DNA from: Aporhodopirellula aestuarii
GTDB taxonomy: Bacteria; Planctomycetota; Planctomycetia; Pirellulales; Pirellulaceae
Direction of reading: 5' to 3'
Assembly: GCF_023701485.1 (NCBI RefSeq)
Contig: NZ_JAMQBK010000006.1
Location: 1-60,279 of the forward strand
DNA: 60,279 nt
In this document: in pieces, positions 46,709-60,085 of the stretch
Position numbering within the stretch: position 1 is the stretch's first letter
Layout of the letters: every line of letters starts with the position of its first letter
Made by a program: the position numbers and the translations under genes
The notes under the pieces: model-generated
Database searches by the model: none
Told to the model about the DNA's origin: nothing
The model's input: the letters and a program-made list of their open reading frames with translations, nothing else

Positions 46709-47037
46709 CAAAAAACTCCTTGAGTGTGTATTTTGATCGACCACAGGGCCGTTGGTTTTCAGATAGGCGGCCGTATGAGACCCCTGTCTGCGAAAACAAT
46801 TTGCGAATCCCGTGCCAGTTTGCGGGGAGCGACAGGAGGCAACTTTCAGCCTGCTGGTACGCTTCATTCGGTGCGGTCATTCAGCCGGACGGTGAGTGCT
46901 TCCTTTGTCGATCTCAACCAAATACGAGAAAGCCTCGCGATGTCCGTCTTGAAATGGTTCGGGGCAACCAATTCGTGTCGTGGGTTGGGTTATCATGGGG
47001 ACGACCGATCCCAGAAAATGCCTCATGGTTACCACAA
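46709..47037. other. Divergent promoter region between SDR and esterase genes
   Basis: No gene is supported in these 329 bases, although the esterase frame runs open through it. It must contain the two divergent promoters; I could not identify clear hexamers. Confidence 0.35.
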
Positions 47038-47964
47038 ATGTTCAACATGCGAATTCTTCTACTACTAGTGCTGTTTACGTCCATCGGGCTCGCCGAAGCC
47101 GGTGCAGCCGAACCGGACTTGTCGCAGTTCAACACCGTCCGGGACGTGGTTTACAAAACGGTCGATGGCAAGCGGCTCGACATGCTGTTGTTGCTGCCTA
47201 AGGAAGCAAGCCAACAGCCAATCCCCGTCATGATCCATACCCATGGAGGCGGATGGGGTGGAGGAAACAAGTTGAACGTGCTGAAGCAGTCGTTCGCTGG
47301 CACACTGAAGATTTGTCTCGACAACGGGATTGCTTGTGCAACGATCGAATATCGGCTGACACGAGGCAAGTCGACCGCGTTTGATAGCGTCGTAGATTGC
47401 AAGGATGCGGCAAGATTTTTGGTGAAGAATGCCGACCAATATGGGTTCGACCCTGATCGAATCGGTGTCTGGGGCGGCTCGGCGGGAGGGCATTTGTCTT
47501 TAATGACCGGCCTCGCACCCGGGGAGTTGTTTCCCGGCGACCAGGATCTCAAAGGCTTCGATCCTAAATTCCGTTGCATCGCTTCCTATTTCCCGGCAAC
47601 TTCGTTCCTCCGCCTCGATCTGCTCAAAGGCAGCAACTTCGAAAAACCTGAAAGGTTCACTTCGATATTGGGCGGGCCGTACGAGGATCAACTGGAAATG
47701 GCGAAACGATTGAGCCCGGTCGAATATCTCACCTCATCGTCTCCGCCCGTGCTGCTGTTGCACGGCGACAAAGACACCGTGCTACCTCTGGCTGAATCGG
47801 AGTTGATGATGGAAGTCGCCAAAACGAAAGGTGCTGACGTTGAACTACTCGTCGTCAAAAACGGTGGTCACAGTTTTGGCGGGAAAAACTTGGAGCCAAC
47901 GCTAGCGGAAGTTCAGCAACTCGCGGCTGACTTCATCATGCGACATCTCAAAGACGGCGAATAA
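47038..47964 (+). CDS. Secreted alpha/beta hydrolase (esterase/lipase-like)
   Basis: About 308 residues starting MFNMRILLLLVLFTSIGLAE, a signal peptide; an ATG three codons in is also possible. The oxyanion-hole motif is HTHGGGWGGG, the nucleophile Ser is in GVWGGSAGGH (G-x-S-x-G), and the acid Asp is in LLHGDKDTVLP. The His is in NGGHSFGG. The fold and order match feruloyl/acetyl-esterase-type hydrolases used on decorated polysaccharides or small esters. The frame remains open upstream to 46645, but that part reads like the complement of the SDR gene. Convergent with the regulator gene that follows. Confidence 0.85.
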   Translation: MFNMRILLLLVLFTSIGLAEAGAAEPDLSQFNTVRDVVYKTVDGKRLDMLLLLPKEASQQPIPVMIHTHGGGWGGGNKLNVLKQSFAGTLKICLDNGIACATIEYRLTRGKSTAFDSVVDCKDAARFLVKNADQYGFDPDRIGVWGGSAGGHLSLMTGLAPGELFPGDQDLKGFDPKFRCIASYFPATSFLRLDLLKGSNFEKPERFTSILGGPYEDQLEMAKRLSPVEYLTSSSPPVLLLHGDKDTVLPLAESELMMEVAKTKGADVELLVVKNGGHSFGGKNLEPTLAEVQQLAADFIMRHLKDGE

Positions 47965-48014
47965 AGTGCGGGAATTGACCAGCGAAAGTTTCCGTCACGC
48001 GTTGCCGCGATGCA

Positions 48015-49157
48015 TTAACCGCGATACTCCGTCGGCGTTTGACCGGTTTCGCGTTTGAAGGCGGCGGCCATGTATTCAACATATTCGAAACCGGTCCGAT
48101 CGGCGATCTGCCCGATGGAGAGATCGGTATTGCGGAGCAGGTCTTTGATGCGGTTGATCCGAACCCGTTGAATTTCTTCGTGCGGTGTGTGCCCCAAATA
48201 TTTTTTGAAGCGATGTTCAAGTGCTCGACGTGAAAGCGAGAGATGCCGTAGCACGTCGCCGACACGAATATTTGCGTTCGCATGGCGGCGAATGTATTGC
48301 AAGGCTTTGGCAATCTCGCTGTCTTCGATCGCTAGCGTGTCGGTCGATTCGCGGAGTTGAACGCCGAGCGGTTGCGTGATCAGAGGCTCTTCAGTCGCGA
48401 CATGCTCGCCGCTCATCATTCGATTTAGCAAATCGGCGGCTTCGTAGCCCGTTCGCCGAGTGTCAGGGATGACGCTCGAAAGAGTCGGTTCGCACAAGTC
48501 ACAAATCAAACGATCATTGTCCACGCCGAGTACCGCGACTTCGGCGGGGACGGAAATATTCAGTTGGCGACAAGCATCGAGAATCTGTTGGGCGATGAAA
48601 TCGTAGCATCCCATGATGGCGATCGGACGCGGGAGTTCTTTGAGCCACTCGATGATCCGTCGCTTTTCCGCTGCCAGATCATAGGACTTATCGTACCGGC
48701 CGACCGATTCGAATTGGTGGACGGTACAGTCGGCGGCTTGCGCCTGACGGCAGAAATGAACTGCCCGTTTTCGGGACCACGCAAAACCGGCGTCGCCGCA
48801 GTAGGCGACGTGCCGGAACCCGCGTTCGACGAAATGATCGACGGCCAATTGGGAGATCGCACGGTCCTCGGTGTCGGCCCAGGGGACTCCTTTGACGTGT
48901 CGTGCCGCACTGAGGTCGACGATGGGGACCCGGAATTTGCGTAATTGACGACCGATGCTGTCTGTTTCGATTCTCGCGATAATTCCGTCGCCACCCCAAT
49001 TTTGCAACCACGATGGTGGCGGTGCCCCCCGCTCCTGCTCTGTTAGGTGAACCGACCAATGTCCGCGTTCTTTTGTGTAGGCGATCACGCCTTCGAGAAG
49101 CCCACGGCTGTAGCCGTTGGAGGTTTCGATCAGTAAAGCGACGGATTTTCGACCCAT
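48015..49157 (-). CDS. xylR: XylR-type transcriptional regulator (sugar-binding domain plus AraC domain)
   Basis: A 380-residue regulator. Residues 1 to about 280 form a periplasmic-binding-protein-like fold similar to LacI-type sensors (VALLIETSNGYSRGLLEGVIAY, IMGCYDFIAQQILDACRQL, VAVLGVDNDRLICDL). The C-terminal 100 residues are an AraC helix-turn-helix pair (IRVGDVLRHLSLSRRALEHRFKKYLG...IGQIADRTGFEYVEYMAAAFKRETGQTPTEYR). This arrangement is that of XylR, and the gene is divergent from xylose isomerase. It probably controls xylA through sites in the 152-base intergenic region. Confidence 0.93.
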   Translation of the reverse strand: MGRKSVALLIETSNGYSRGLLEGVIAYTKERGHWSVHLTEQERGAPPPSWLQNWGGDGIIARIETDSIGRQLRKFRVPIVDLSAARHVKGVPWADTEDRAISQLAVDHFVERGFRHVAYCGDAGFAWSRKRAVHFCRQAQAADCTVHQFESVGRYDKSYDLAAEKRRIIEWLKELPRPIAIMGCYDFIAQQILDACRQLNISVPAEVAVLGVDNDRLICDLCEPTLSSVIPDTRRTGYEAADLLNRMMSGEHVATEEPLITQPLGVQLRESTDTLAIEDSEIAKALQYIRRHANANIRVGDVLRHLSLSRRALEHRFKKYLGHTPHEEIQRVRINRIKDLLRNTDLSIGQIADRTGFEYVEYMAAAFKRETGQTPTEYRG

Positions 49158-49168
49158 GGATAGTCTTT

Positions 49169-49232
49169 TAGGGTGTGTTAAATATCTCTGGTATTATGCG
49201 CGATATCTACTTGGAACGTGATTCTAGGGTGT
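49169..49232 (+). promoter_or_regulatory. Candidate XylR operator half-sites upstream of xylA
   Basis: TAGGGTGT occurs twice in direct orientation, at 49169-49176 and 49225-49232, in the divergent xylR-xylA promoter region. AraC-type regulators typically bind such direct half-sites. A TATTAT-like hexamer lies between them at 49192-49197. Confidence 0.4.
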
Positions 49233-49309
49233 CATCATGGTGCCCAATACCTCTGAATGAGCGTCCCTACCTCCAAAATGCCGCGTTGGCCCCAACCGAG
49301 AAGTAACTT

Positions 49310-50626
49310 ATGACAGCCTTTCCTGAAGTTTCTAAGATTCAATACGAAGGTCCAAAATCGGACAATCCGCTCGCGTTTCGTTGGTACAACCCGGATGAAG
49401 TCGTCGCGGGGAAGACGATGAAGGAGCACCTCCGCTTCACCGTCGTCTATTGGCACACCTTCCGCGGAACGGGATCGGATCCGTTCGGCGGTGGAACGAT
49501 GCAACGGCCCTGGGACGATGGGAGCGAATCGGTCGAAAACGCTTGCAATCGTGCCCGCGCGGCGTTCGAGTTTTTTGAAAAACTGGATGCCCCTTTCTAC
49601 GCGTTCCACGACCGCGACGTGGCTCCCGAAGGCGCAACACTCGCCGAATCCAACGCCAACCTCGACAAGGTCGCTGCGGTCTTGAAAGAGGAACAAGAGC
49701 GGACCGGCGTGAAGCTGTTGTGGGGTACCGCGAATATGTTCAGCAACCCTCGCTTCATGCACGGTGCGGCGACGACGTGCAATGTCGAAGTTTTCGCTTA
49801 CGCGGCTGCTCAAGTCAAAAAGGCTCTCGAAGTCACCAAGGAACTTGGTGGTGAGAACTACGTGTTCTGGGGCGGACGTGAAGGATACCAATGTCTTTAC
49901 AACACCGACATGAAACGTGAACTCGACCATCTCGGTCAGTTCTTCCACATGGCGGTCGACTACGCCAAGGAAATCGGATTCACGGGCCAGTTCCTGATCG
50001 AGCCAAAACCCAAAGAGCCGACCAAGCATCAATACGACTCCGATGCAGCGGCCTGTTTGAACTTCCTTCGTACCTACGGGTTGATGGATCACTTCAAACT
50101 CAATATCGAGACCAACCACGCGACGCTCGCGGGTCATGAAATGATGCACGAGCTCGAGTACGCCGGCATGCAAGGTGCCTTGGGTAGCATCGACGCCAAC
50201 ACCGGCGACTTGTTGCTCGGTTGGGATACGGACCAATTCGCGACCAATTACTACCTCACGACTCAGACGATGTTGGTGCTGCTGAAGTACGGTTTGGCGC
50301 CGGGTGGAGTCAACTTTGACGCCAAGGTGCGTCGCGAAAGCTTCGAACCGATCGATTTGTTCTACGCACACATCGGCAGCATGGACGCGTTTGCCCGCGG
50401 CCTCAAAATCGCCGCCAAAATTCTCGAAGACGGCGCGATCCAGAAAGTCGTCGACCAACGCTACAGCAGTTGGAACAGCGACCTTGGCAAGAAGATTGAA
50501 TCGGGAAGTGCAACCTTCGCCGAATTAGAAGCCCTTATGCTCAAACAGGGCGAAGCGGCTACCAACACCAGCGGACGTCAAGAATTGCTCGAAAATATCG
50601 TCAACCGATATCTCGACATTTCGTAA
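49310..50626 (+). CDS. xylA: Xylose isomerase
   Basis: A 438-residue enzyme interconverting D-xylose and D-xylulose in the cytoplasm. The active-site His and Asp are at about 100 and 103 ([13 protein letters not shown]). The metal- and substrate-binding [31 protein letters not shown] and the final [25 protein letters not shown] block (here ending FAT) are all in order. Length fits the long class II isomerases. It is regulated by the divergent XylR; no xylulokinase is seen in the window, so that step is encoded elsewhere. A long antisense frame here is a shadow. Confidence 0.97.
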   Translation: MTAFPEVSKIQYEGPKSDNPLAFRWYNPDEVVAGKTMKEHLRFTVVYWHTFRGTGSDPFGGGTMQRPWDDGSESVENACNRARAAFEFFEKLDAPFYAFHDRDVAPEGATLAESNANLDKVAAVLKEEQERTGVKLLWGTANMFSNPRFMHGAATTCNVEVFAYAAAQVKKALEVTKELGGENYVFWGGREGYQCLYNTDMKRELDHLGQFFHMAVDYAKEIGFTGQFLIEPKPKEPTKHQYDSDAAACLNFLRTYGLMDHFKLNIETNHATLAGHEMMHELEYAGMQGALGSIDANTGDLLLGWDTDQFATNYYLTTQTMLVLLKYGLAPGGVNFDAKVRRESFEPIDLFYAHIGSMDAFARGLKIAAKILEDGAIQKVVDQRYSSWNSDLGKKIESGSATFAELEALMLKQGEAATNTSGRQELLENIVNRYLDIS

Positions 50627-50682
50627 TCACGTCTCGCATATCTACCAGCGGATTGTTGGTAGGAAGAGAAATCGAAAAGTCG

Positions 50683-50711
50683 ACGGAGGCCGCTTTGATA
50701 GCGGCCTCCGT
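50683..50711 (+). terminator. Terminator of xylA
   Basis: ACGGAGGCCGCT (50683-50694) pairs perfectly with AGCGGCCTCCGT (50700-50711) around a five-base loop, 57 bases after the xylA stop. The T-run that follows is weak (TGCGTT). Confidence 0.6.
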
Positions 50712-50824
50712 TGCGTTGAAGAGCATGCTTTTGCGGAATGCCCATCCGGTAATCTGTTTATCCGAAGCCGTTTGGAAGAGACCGGGGAATGCGACTCGCC
50801 GCACGATCCCTTATCGTCGCCCCC

Positions 50825-50867
50825 AAAAGACAATGCTGCCTGCGTGGAATCGGTAGGCAGCATTGTC
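50825..50867 (-). terminator. Rho-independent terminator of the MFS transporter gene
   Basis: GACAATGCTGCCT (50829-50841) pairs perfectly with AGGCAGCATTGTC (50855-50867), and on the minus strand TTTTGGGG follows. It lies 20 bases past the transporter stop codon. Confidence 0.75.
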
Positions 50868-50886
50868 GTTTCGGGAATCGAATTCG

Positions 50887-52272
50887 CTACGTGATCGGCT
50901 CGGCTCTTTCCTGTCCGGCGTTGCCGATGGAAGGTTCACGTGCCTCGTCGATTGCAGGACCCATCGCGTCGGGACGCCGGATGAGGTCAGGCGATGGTGT
51001 TTCCGCCGATGTGTCGAGTCGCTGGAACGCGATCAACACGACAGGCCCCATTCCCGCTGCGATCCACCAAACCAATCTTGGGTGAATTTCATAGCACCAC
51101 GATCCCAATAAAGGGGCGATTACAAAACCGAACGCGATTGAGGTGGAATAGGATGCGATGCGTTTTGCTCGCACCTCGATTGGCGACGATCGGGAAATGT
51201 ATGCCAACATCGTTGGCATCGAGATCATCTCGCCGACCGTCCAAATCACCACCGCCATGATGGCAAAGTGGTAGCTCGCACCAAAACTCAGTACTGCAAA
51301 ACCTTCGCATATCAAAAACGCACCGATGGCGATGATCCGCAGGTCACCGAAGCGATGAAGCGATTCGATCAACGCCATTTCAACCGCCACGATGATTAGC
51401 GTGTTGACCGAAAACAGCAGCCCGATTTGCCATTCCACCATCCCGTAGTGGTCACGAAGGAAAATGGGGAACGTGCTCATTAATTGGAAAAACACCAAGA
51501 ACATCAGGAACGAAACGAACACAAAAGACGCAAATTGCTTCGTGCTGGCGAACTCGGTCGAGACCTCCAATGCCCGTTCAGCGAGATTGGACGTGTTCGC
51601 AGCGTTTTTGCGCTGATGTTCGACGTGGTGCATTACGGTCAACAACACGAATGCGGTCAAACATGCAGCCGCGTCACCAAAAAACAGCAACGTGTAGCTG
51701 TGTTGGGCAAGCAACCCGCCGATCGCGGGCCCAAAGGTGAATCCCAGGTTGAGCGCCAAACGGTTCAACGCGAACGCTCGCCGCTGGAGGTTCGGAGGCA
51801 CCGCCTCGGCGATCGCGGTAACGTTGGCCGGACGCAGTGACTCGGCTGCTACGCTGACGAAAAACAACGTCAGCAGAACGCTCGGTTTGCTCTCCATTTG
51901 CGACAACACCACGAAACCGACCGCAGTGCTGATCAGCGAGGCCTGTTGAACACGAAAAGCTCCCAGCCTGCCGGCCAGCCGTCCACCTGCAAATGACCCG
52001 ACGCAGGCACCCACGCCATAGACCGCGATCGCGTATCCGGCGAAACGTTCCCCCCAACCCAATCCGCTGCTGAGGTAGATTGATAGGAAGGCGAGTACCA
52101 TCGCGCCTGAGCGGTTGACGAACATCACCAAGGCAAGAATCCAAGCCGATCGCGGCAGGCCTTCGAAGGAGCGACGGTAGCTCAGGAGGAGAGATTTCAA
52201 GGGATTAACCCAAGACGGAGTGTATTGAATCGAGACGAAAACATCGCCAGCGAACATTGGGCGGGGCATCAA
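50887..52272 (-). CDS. Major facilitator superfamily transporter
   Basis: A 461-residue inner-membrane protein with about twelve hydrophobic segments. The MFS loop 2-3 region is recognisable in GGRLAGRLGAFRVQQ. The central cytoplasmic loop is near residue 215 (HHVEHQRKNAANTSNLAERA), and the C-terminal tail is polar. It resembles the drug/sugar efflux members, but the substrate is unknown. It begins at the ATG at 52272. It converges with xylA, so linkage to xylose use is only positional. Confidence 0.88.
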   Translation of the reverse strand: MMPRPMFAGDVFVSIQYTPSWVNPLKSLLLSYRRSFEGLPRSAWILALVMFVNRSGAMVLAFLSIYLSSGLGWGERFAGYAIAVYGVGACVGSFAGGRLAGRLGAFRVQQASLISTAVGFVVLSQMESKPSVLLTLFFVSVAAESLRPANVTAIAEAVPPNLQRRAFALNRLALNLGFTFGPAIGGLLAQHSYTLLFFGDAAACLTAFVLLTVMHHVEHQRKNAANTSNLAERALEVSTEFASTKQFASFVFVSFLMFLVFFQLMSTFPIFLRDHYGMVEWQIGLLFSVNTLIIVAVEMALIESLHRFGDLRIIAIGAFLICEGFAVLSFGASYHFAIMAVVIWTVGEMISMPTMLAYISRSSPIEVRAKRIASYSTSIAFGFVIAPLLGSWCYEIHPRLVWWIAAGMGPVVLIAFQRLDTSAETPSPDLIRRPDAMGPAIDEAREPSIGNAGQERAEPIT

Positions 52273-52533
52273 TGCCCGTGTCGATCGGGCAAACTGTCCT
52301 TCGCGGAATAACGCTCAAGACCTCTCCGCGGGGCGCGAGGTTCGCGGCCAACCTCGCCGTCACGCCAACACACGACTGTCACTCAGTTCGTTCACCTCGC
52401 ACATGAAGCGATCTTGCAATCTTTTGAAGCGATCTAGCGGCGTTCGACGAAATTGCGTATGGGATCAAGTCCAGCTTGAGATTCTCCCGGATGGCACTCG
52501 AAAACCTGGATCCGATGTCACTTCGTTCACGTC

Positions 52534-53637
52534 GTGATCGGTGTTACCCATGCGCGGGAAGGGATTCACGTGATTCGAATGACAAACACGACTCATCATC
52601 GAAATCCGCAGTTCGCGGTACGAACGGAATGTTTGTACGCCTGCGTCGGACTGGCGATTGTGAGCTTGCTGCATCGCGACTCATTATTTGCGATGGATCC
52701 CGCCAAATGGGCAACCGTTTCAGGCTGGGCTTTGCTAATCGTAGGGATCGTCATCGCCGGTCAACTGCGCGATCGCTTCGAGCAGATGCTTCGCCGGCTT
52801 CACAACCGAGAAGCGATCGTCGCCTCGCAGATAGAATTCGATCAGTTACTAGTGCGAATCCATCATCGGGCACAAAAGGCCGCTTCGATCGGCAGCGTTC
52901 TGTTTCCCGCGATCCTGCTTATCGCCTATGCGTGCGTATACGCCGGTCAACGATGGTTCGCCATGCCAACGCTCGATCGGGCGGTGTTTATGGGAGAAGT
53001 CATTCTGGAAGCCATCGCTGCGCGTTTCGTCGGCCGATATGTGGGCCGCGGAATCTCATATGGATTTCTTGGCAAACATTTGGCCAGCGAATGTGTCAAA
53101 CTGAAAGTTATTCCCGGCCACTCCGACTCCGCCGCAGGTTTGCGACCGATCGGTGATTTCTATTTTCATCAAGCGACCGTCACGGCGTTGCCCGTGGCAT
53201 TTCTCGCTTTCTGGGTACTCGTGATTCCGACTTGGTCGACAATTTGGCCGAGCACGGAATCTGAATTTGCATTGCAGTGGAAGAACACCTACCTCGTCTT
53301 TTTCTTCTTCACGCTGGGCATCGAGGTCCTCGCATTTGTGTTGCCGCTGTGGTTTGTGCATCAACTCATGGCGGCACAAAAAACGAGCCTGCAATCACGA
53401 GTCGATGAACTGAGCGCCAAACTATCAAAGCTGCAACAGGCACCGACCGCGTCGGGACAAAACCCCGATGATGGAACCGATCGGGCACTCTTGATCGACC
53501 AAATCGCATCACTCGAAAACCTCCCCACCTGGGCTCTCGCTCCCGACGTCCGGCAACGATTCGCCTGGGGCAATTGCGCCTTCCTCGCTTCACCAGCCCT
53601 GCAAATGTCGCAAACCGTCATCGACGCAGTCACCTGA
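52534..53637 (+). CDS. Unknown multi-pass membrane protein
   Basis: A 367-residue protein (or 352 from the ATG at 52579) with hydrophobic segments near 32-50, 62-80, 118-138, 215-235 and 250-275. A short coiled coil follows (about 283-300, LQSRVDELSAKLSKLQQ), then a soluble tail. No family was recognised. It is divergent from the MFS gene and convergent with katG. Confidence 0.6.
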   Translation: MIGVTHAREGIHVIRMTNTTHHRNPQFAVRTECLYACVGLAIVSLLHRDSLFAMDPAKWATVSGWALLIVGIVIAGQLRDRFEQMLRRLHNREAIVASQIEFDQLLVRIHHRAQKAASIGSVLFPAILLIAYACVYAGQRWFAMPTLDRAVFMGEVILEAIAARFVGRYVGRGISYGFLGKHLASECVKLKVIPGHSDSAAGLRPIGDFYFHQATVTALPVAFLAFWVLVIPTWSTIWPSTESEFALQWKNTYLVFFFFTLGIEVLAFVLPLWFVHQLMAAQKTSLQSRVDELSAKLSKLQQAPTASGQNPDDGTDRALLIDQIASLENLPTWALAPDVRQRFAWGNCAFLASPALQMSQTVIDAVT

Positions 53638-53794
53638 GCCCACCCGCAACGGTTTCACCCGGTAGCGAAACCCGATATGACTTTCGGCTACGAGCTACGA
53701 GCTATTTGGGTTTTAGCGTGGGCCGCTAAGACTTTGCGAGAGCGTAAAAATACACGGCCGGGCACGTGTTGCTTCCGTTCTTGGTCGCGATGAG

Positions 53795-53914
53795 ACGTTG
53801 ATTGTTTCAGTGTTTTCATTAGCGGAACGGCGCGAGATGTCCGGTCCCGACTCACCGGACATCTCGCGCCGTTCCGTTACATTTGAAATCCCGCAGTAAT
53901 TAAATCAATGTCCC
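53795..53914. repeat. Full copy of a ~120-nt palindromic intergenic repeat
   Basis: The core 53821-53844 and 53855-53878 form a 24-bp stem (one G-T pair) with a ten-base loop. Conserved flanks of about 25-35 bases align without gaps to 60086-60205. Two stem pairs differ from that copy in a compensated way. The repeat lies between convergent genes, in a non-coding region. Confidence 0.85.
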
Positions 53915-54021
53915 ATAGCGACGACTGACGAAAGTCCTGCACTGGAGTCCAGGTTCGACTTTTGCATGTCGTCGCGTTCGTGACTAACCATTCGCGAAAC
54001 ACATGGTCTCCTTTCAAACAA

Positions 54022-54050
54022 AAAACGCCAACCGAAATGGTTGGCGTTTT
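54022..54050. terminator. Bidirectional terminator downstream of katG
   Basis: AAAACGCCAACC (54022-54033) and GGTTGGCGTTTT (54039-54050) form a 12-bp stem with loop GAAAT. On the minus strand, read from katG, the stem ends in a T-run, and on the plus strand T's also follow. Confidence 0.85.
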
Positions 54051-54077
54051 CTTGGTTTCCCGAATGAAGCGAAACGT

Positions 54078-57534
<3,457 letters not shown>

Positions 57535-60057
57535 ATGACTGTCATTCGTATCTTGTCGCTGACATTGTTCTTTGTCCTGATGCTGACGGCGCAGGTGATC
57601 GCACAACCGGGGGCGGGCAGCCTTGTTCAACATGAAGGCCAATTGGTCCAGGACCTCAGCAGCCATCGTTGGAAATTAAAGCGGATGCGTCCCGGTCGCG
57701 GTGTTGAGGAGGGATTGCACGAGCTGCCCAGCGGCGACATCGAGACATCGGTGTGGATTCCCGCCAAGGTGCCAGGTGATGTCTATACCGATCTATGGAA
57801 AGCCGGTGTGCTGGAAGATCCCTACTTCGGACGCAACAGTGTCAAAGCTCAATGGGTGATGCAGGACGAGTGGTGGTACTCGCTGCAGTTCAACGTCAGC
57901 CAAGCGGTTGACAACAAGATCGTCCGGATCGAGTTCGACGGTGTCGATTACTCATGCGAAGTTTGGCTGAACGGCCACTACCTCGGAAGTCACGAGGGCA
58001 TGTTCTCGCCGTTTTCCTTTGACGTCACCGAGTTGCTTCACACAAGTAGCAATTGGCTTCACGGACGTAACATCCTGATGGTGAAGCTGAATCCACCGCC
58101 GCAGGTCAATCACAAGGTCGCGGGACTCAAGACACCATGGTTCGGTGACTACTGGCGAGACCTCGTGCCGTTTGGCATTTGGCGTCCGGTTCGTTTGGTT
58201 TCTACGGGGCAAGTTCGATTCGACAATGTCTACGTGAAATCGAAGTTGAATGATGACGGTTCCGCTGACCTCGACATTGAAATGACCGTCGAAAACGTCG
58301 CCAAAGATCCACGTGAAGTCGCCGTCAATGTGACGCTGGAAGGACACAACTTCGACTGCGAGCCGATTCACATTTCGGGCGATCGAACTATCCAACCCGG
58401 CAAGCAAACGATCCATCAGGCCGTCACGATCGCAGCTCCAAAGCTGTGGTGGCCCTGGGATTTAGGTGACCCGAATCTCTACACCGCAAACGTTTCGATC
58501 ACCGACCAAGCCTCGGAGCTCGATCGCACTTCAACAACGTTTGGTATCCGCGAAGTCAAAATGGAGTGGAATCCAGGCTTCACGAAAGACGAAGTCAGCT
58601 TTCCTCGCACCGTGATGCTCAATGGCAAACGTCACTTCATCCGCTCGGCATGTTGGGGCGGGCCGCCGGACATCTTTGTCGGACGGACGTCGACGGCTGA
58701 ATACAAAAAGCTCATTGAGATGGCCAAAGACGCCAACATGAACAACATCCGAATCTTCGGCTGGCACCCGCCCGAAATCCCTGAGTTCTATCAGTACTGC
58801 AACGAGGCCGGTATCACGGTTTGGCAAGATGTCATTCCTCTGGGCACGGCGAACTTGTCGCAGGACGAGGCGTTCATCGAGCGGATTTACGAGGAAGCCG
58901 TCGCAGTCATTCGAGAACGTCGCAACCATCCTTGTTTGATCTTGATCGAAGGCGGTGAAGAAGCCTTTCTGCGTGCGTCGGATGCTGAGTTCACGAAGAG
59001 ATTCCTGGATGAATTGGGCCGCCGACTGCAACAACATATCGACCTTCCCTACGTGCCCGACTCACCGCTGACCTGCCCGGTTTCACAAAGCGTCGGTTAC
59101 AAACCCAAGGAAGCCGTTCATGCTCTCGCCTATTTTTATTCGATGGGCCGATGGCTGATGGAAGACTGGTACAGCGAATTGGACTTCCCGATCGTTCCCG
59201 AACTCGCGATCACATCGGTGCCCAACGTCGAAAGCCTCCGCAAATTCATTCCCGAAGACGAACTCTGGCCACCTGGACCGAGTTGGGGACACCACTGGGC
59301 GGACCTCGATCGGTTGCGAATGCAAAACTACGACACCTTCGGTGATGAACGCACCGGATCGTTAGAGGAGTTTGTCAATGCCACTCAAGATTCCCAGGGA
59401 ACGATTTTTCAGTTGTCCGTCGAACACTTCCGTCGGGGCAAGCCACGCGTCAGCGGAATCGCACTGTGCCACTACATCACCTACTGGCCGGACATGAAGT
59501 GGGGAATCGTCGACAATTACCAACAACCCAAACGCTCTTATGAATTCGTCAAACGGGCCTATCAGCCGCTGCTAGTGAGTTTGCAGTTCGATCGCCGTCG
59601 TTGGCACGCGGGCGAATCCTTTGCAGGCAAGTTATGGATCGTCAACGATCGGTTCGAATCGCATGAGAACTGCCAAGTCGAATTGTCTTTTTGCGATGAT
59701 CACGACCAAGTTCTCGCCACTCAAACGATTCCGGTCGACCAAATCGCCCCAGATTCCTCCGCGATGATCACGGACATCGATTGGCCGATCGCAGATTCGG
59801 TGGATGCCGTTTTCCATGTCAAACTAAAATTGATCGATAGTGAAGACACGACTCTCTCGACCAACCGATACAGGCTGCTGATCGGGGACCAGGCCGAAGC
59901 AAGGGAACACATGAAACAACTCGGCAAAAAGATGCACGAGTCCGTATCCAAGTTTACTTACGACAACTACTACCGGTTTTTCCCTGAACTCAATGATTCA
60001 GACGGAAAACCATCGGACTCACAAACTGACGTCCCCCGCGCCGCCGGATTCGACTGA
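57535..60057 (+). CDS. Secreted glycoside hydrolase family 2 (beta-mannosidase-like)
   Basis: About 840 residues from the ATG at 57535, with a signal peptide (SLTLFFVLMLTAQVIAQPG). The sugar-binding domain has EFDGVDYSCEVWLNGHYLGSHEGMFSPFSFDVT. Next come immunoglobulin-like domains and a TIM-barrel region (FIRSACWGGPPDIF, NNIRIFGWHPPEIPEFYQYCNEAGITVWQDV). The expected acid/base block reads LILIEGGEEAF, so Gly474 replaces the usual Asn before the Glu (Glu475). A candidate nucleophile is Glu556 in VPELAITSVP. The fold and order fit beta-mannosidase/exo-glycosidases, but the altered motif makes activity uncertain. It is exported, like the sulfatase. Confidence 0.85.
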   Translation: MTVIRILSLTLFFVLMLTAQVIAQPGAGSLVQHEGQLVQDLSSHRWKLKRMRPGRGVEEGLHELPSGDIETSVWIPAKVPGDVYTDLWKAGVLEDPYFGRNSVKAQWVMQDEWWYSLQFNVSQAVDNKIVRIEFDGVDYSCEVWLNGHYLGSHEGMFSPFSFDVTELLHTSSNWLHGRNILMVKLNPPPQVNHKVAGLKTPWFGDYWRDLVPFGIWRPVRLVSTGQVRFDNVYVKSKLNDDGSADLDIEMTVENVAKDPREVAVNVTLEGHNFDCEPIHISGDRTIQPGKQTIHQAVTIAAPKLWWPWDLGDPNLYTANVSITDQASELDRTSTTFGIREVKMEWNPGFTKDEVSFPRTVMLNGKRHFIRSACWGGPPDIFVGRTSTAEYKKLIEMAKDANMNNIRIFGWHPPEIPEFYQYCNEAGITVWQDVIPLGTANLSQDEAFIERIYEEAVAVIRERRNHPCLILIEGGEEAFLRASDAEFTKRFLDELGRRLQQHIDLPYVPDSPLTCPVSQSVGYKPKEAVHALAYFYSMGRWLMEDWYSELDFPIVPELAITSVPNVESLRKFIPEDELWPPGPSWGHHWADLDRLRMQNYDTFGDERTGSLEEFVNATQDSQGTIFQLSVEHFRRGKPRVSGIALCHYITYWPDMKWGIVDNYQQPKRSYEFVKRAYQPLLVSLQFDRRRWHAGESFAGKLWIVNDRFESHENCQVELSFCDDHDQVLATQTIPVDQIAPDSSAMITDIDWPIADSVDAVFHVKLKLIDSEDTTLSTNRYRLLIGDQAEAREHMKQLGKKMHESVSKFTYDNYYRFFPELNDSDGKPSDSQTDVPRAAGFD

Positions 60058-60085
60058 GAGTCAAATAGTCGCCCATCCGCTCGGA

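Larger units (their letters stand above)
53638..54077. other. Convergent intergenic region with repeat and terminator
   Basis: No gene is seen in these 440 bases. It carries a full copy of the palindromic repeat at 53795-53914 and a strong hairpin terminator at 54022-54050, both annotated separately. Confidence 0.5.

Noticed and set aside
41000..46900. ECF sigma (GGAAC-type) promoters shared by the stress cluster
   Set aside because: No consistent GGAAC and CGTT pair with correct spacing was found upstream of the genes by eye; a motif search is needed before claiming one.
49235..50458. 407-codon minus-strand frame opposite xylA
   Set aside because: The plus-strand xylose isomerase is complete and unambiguous; the antisense frame has no motif.
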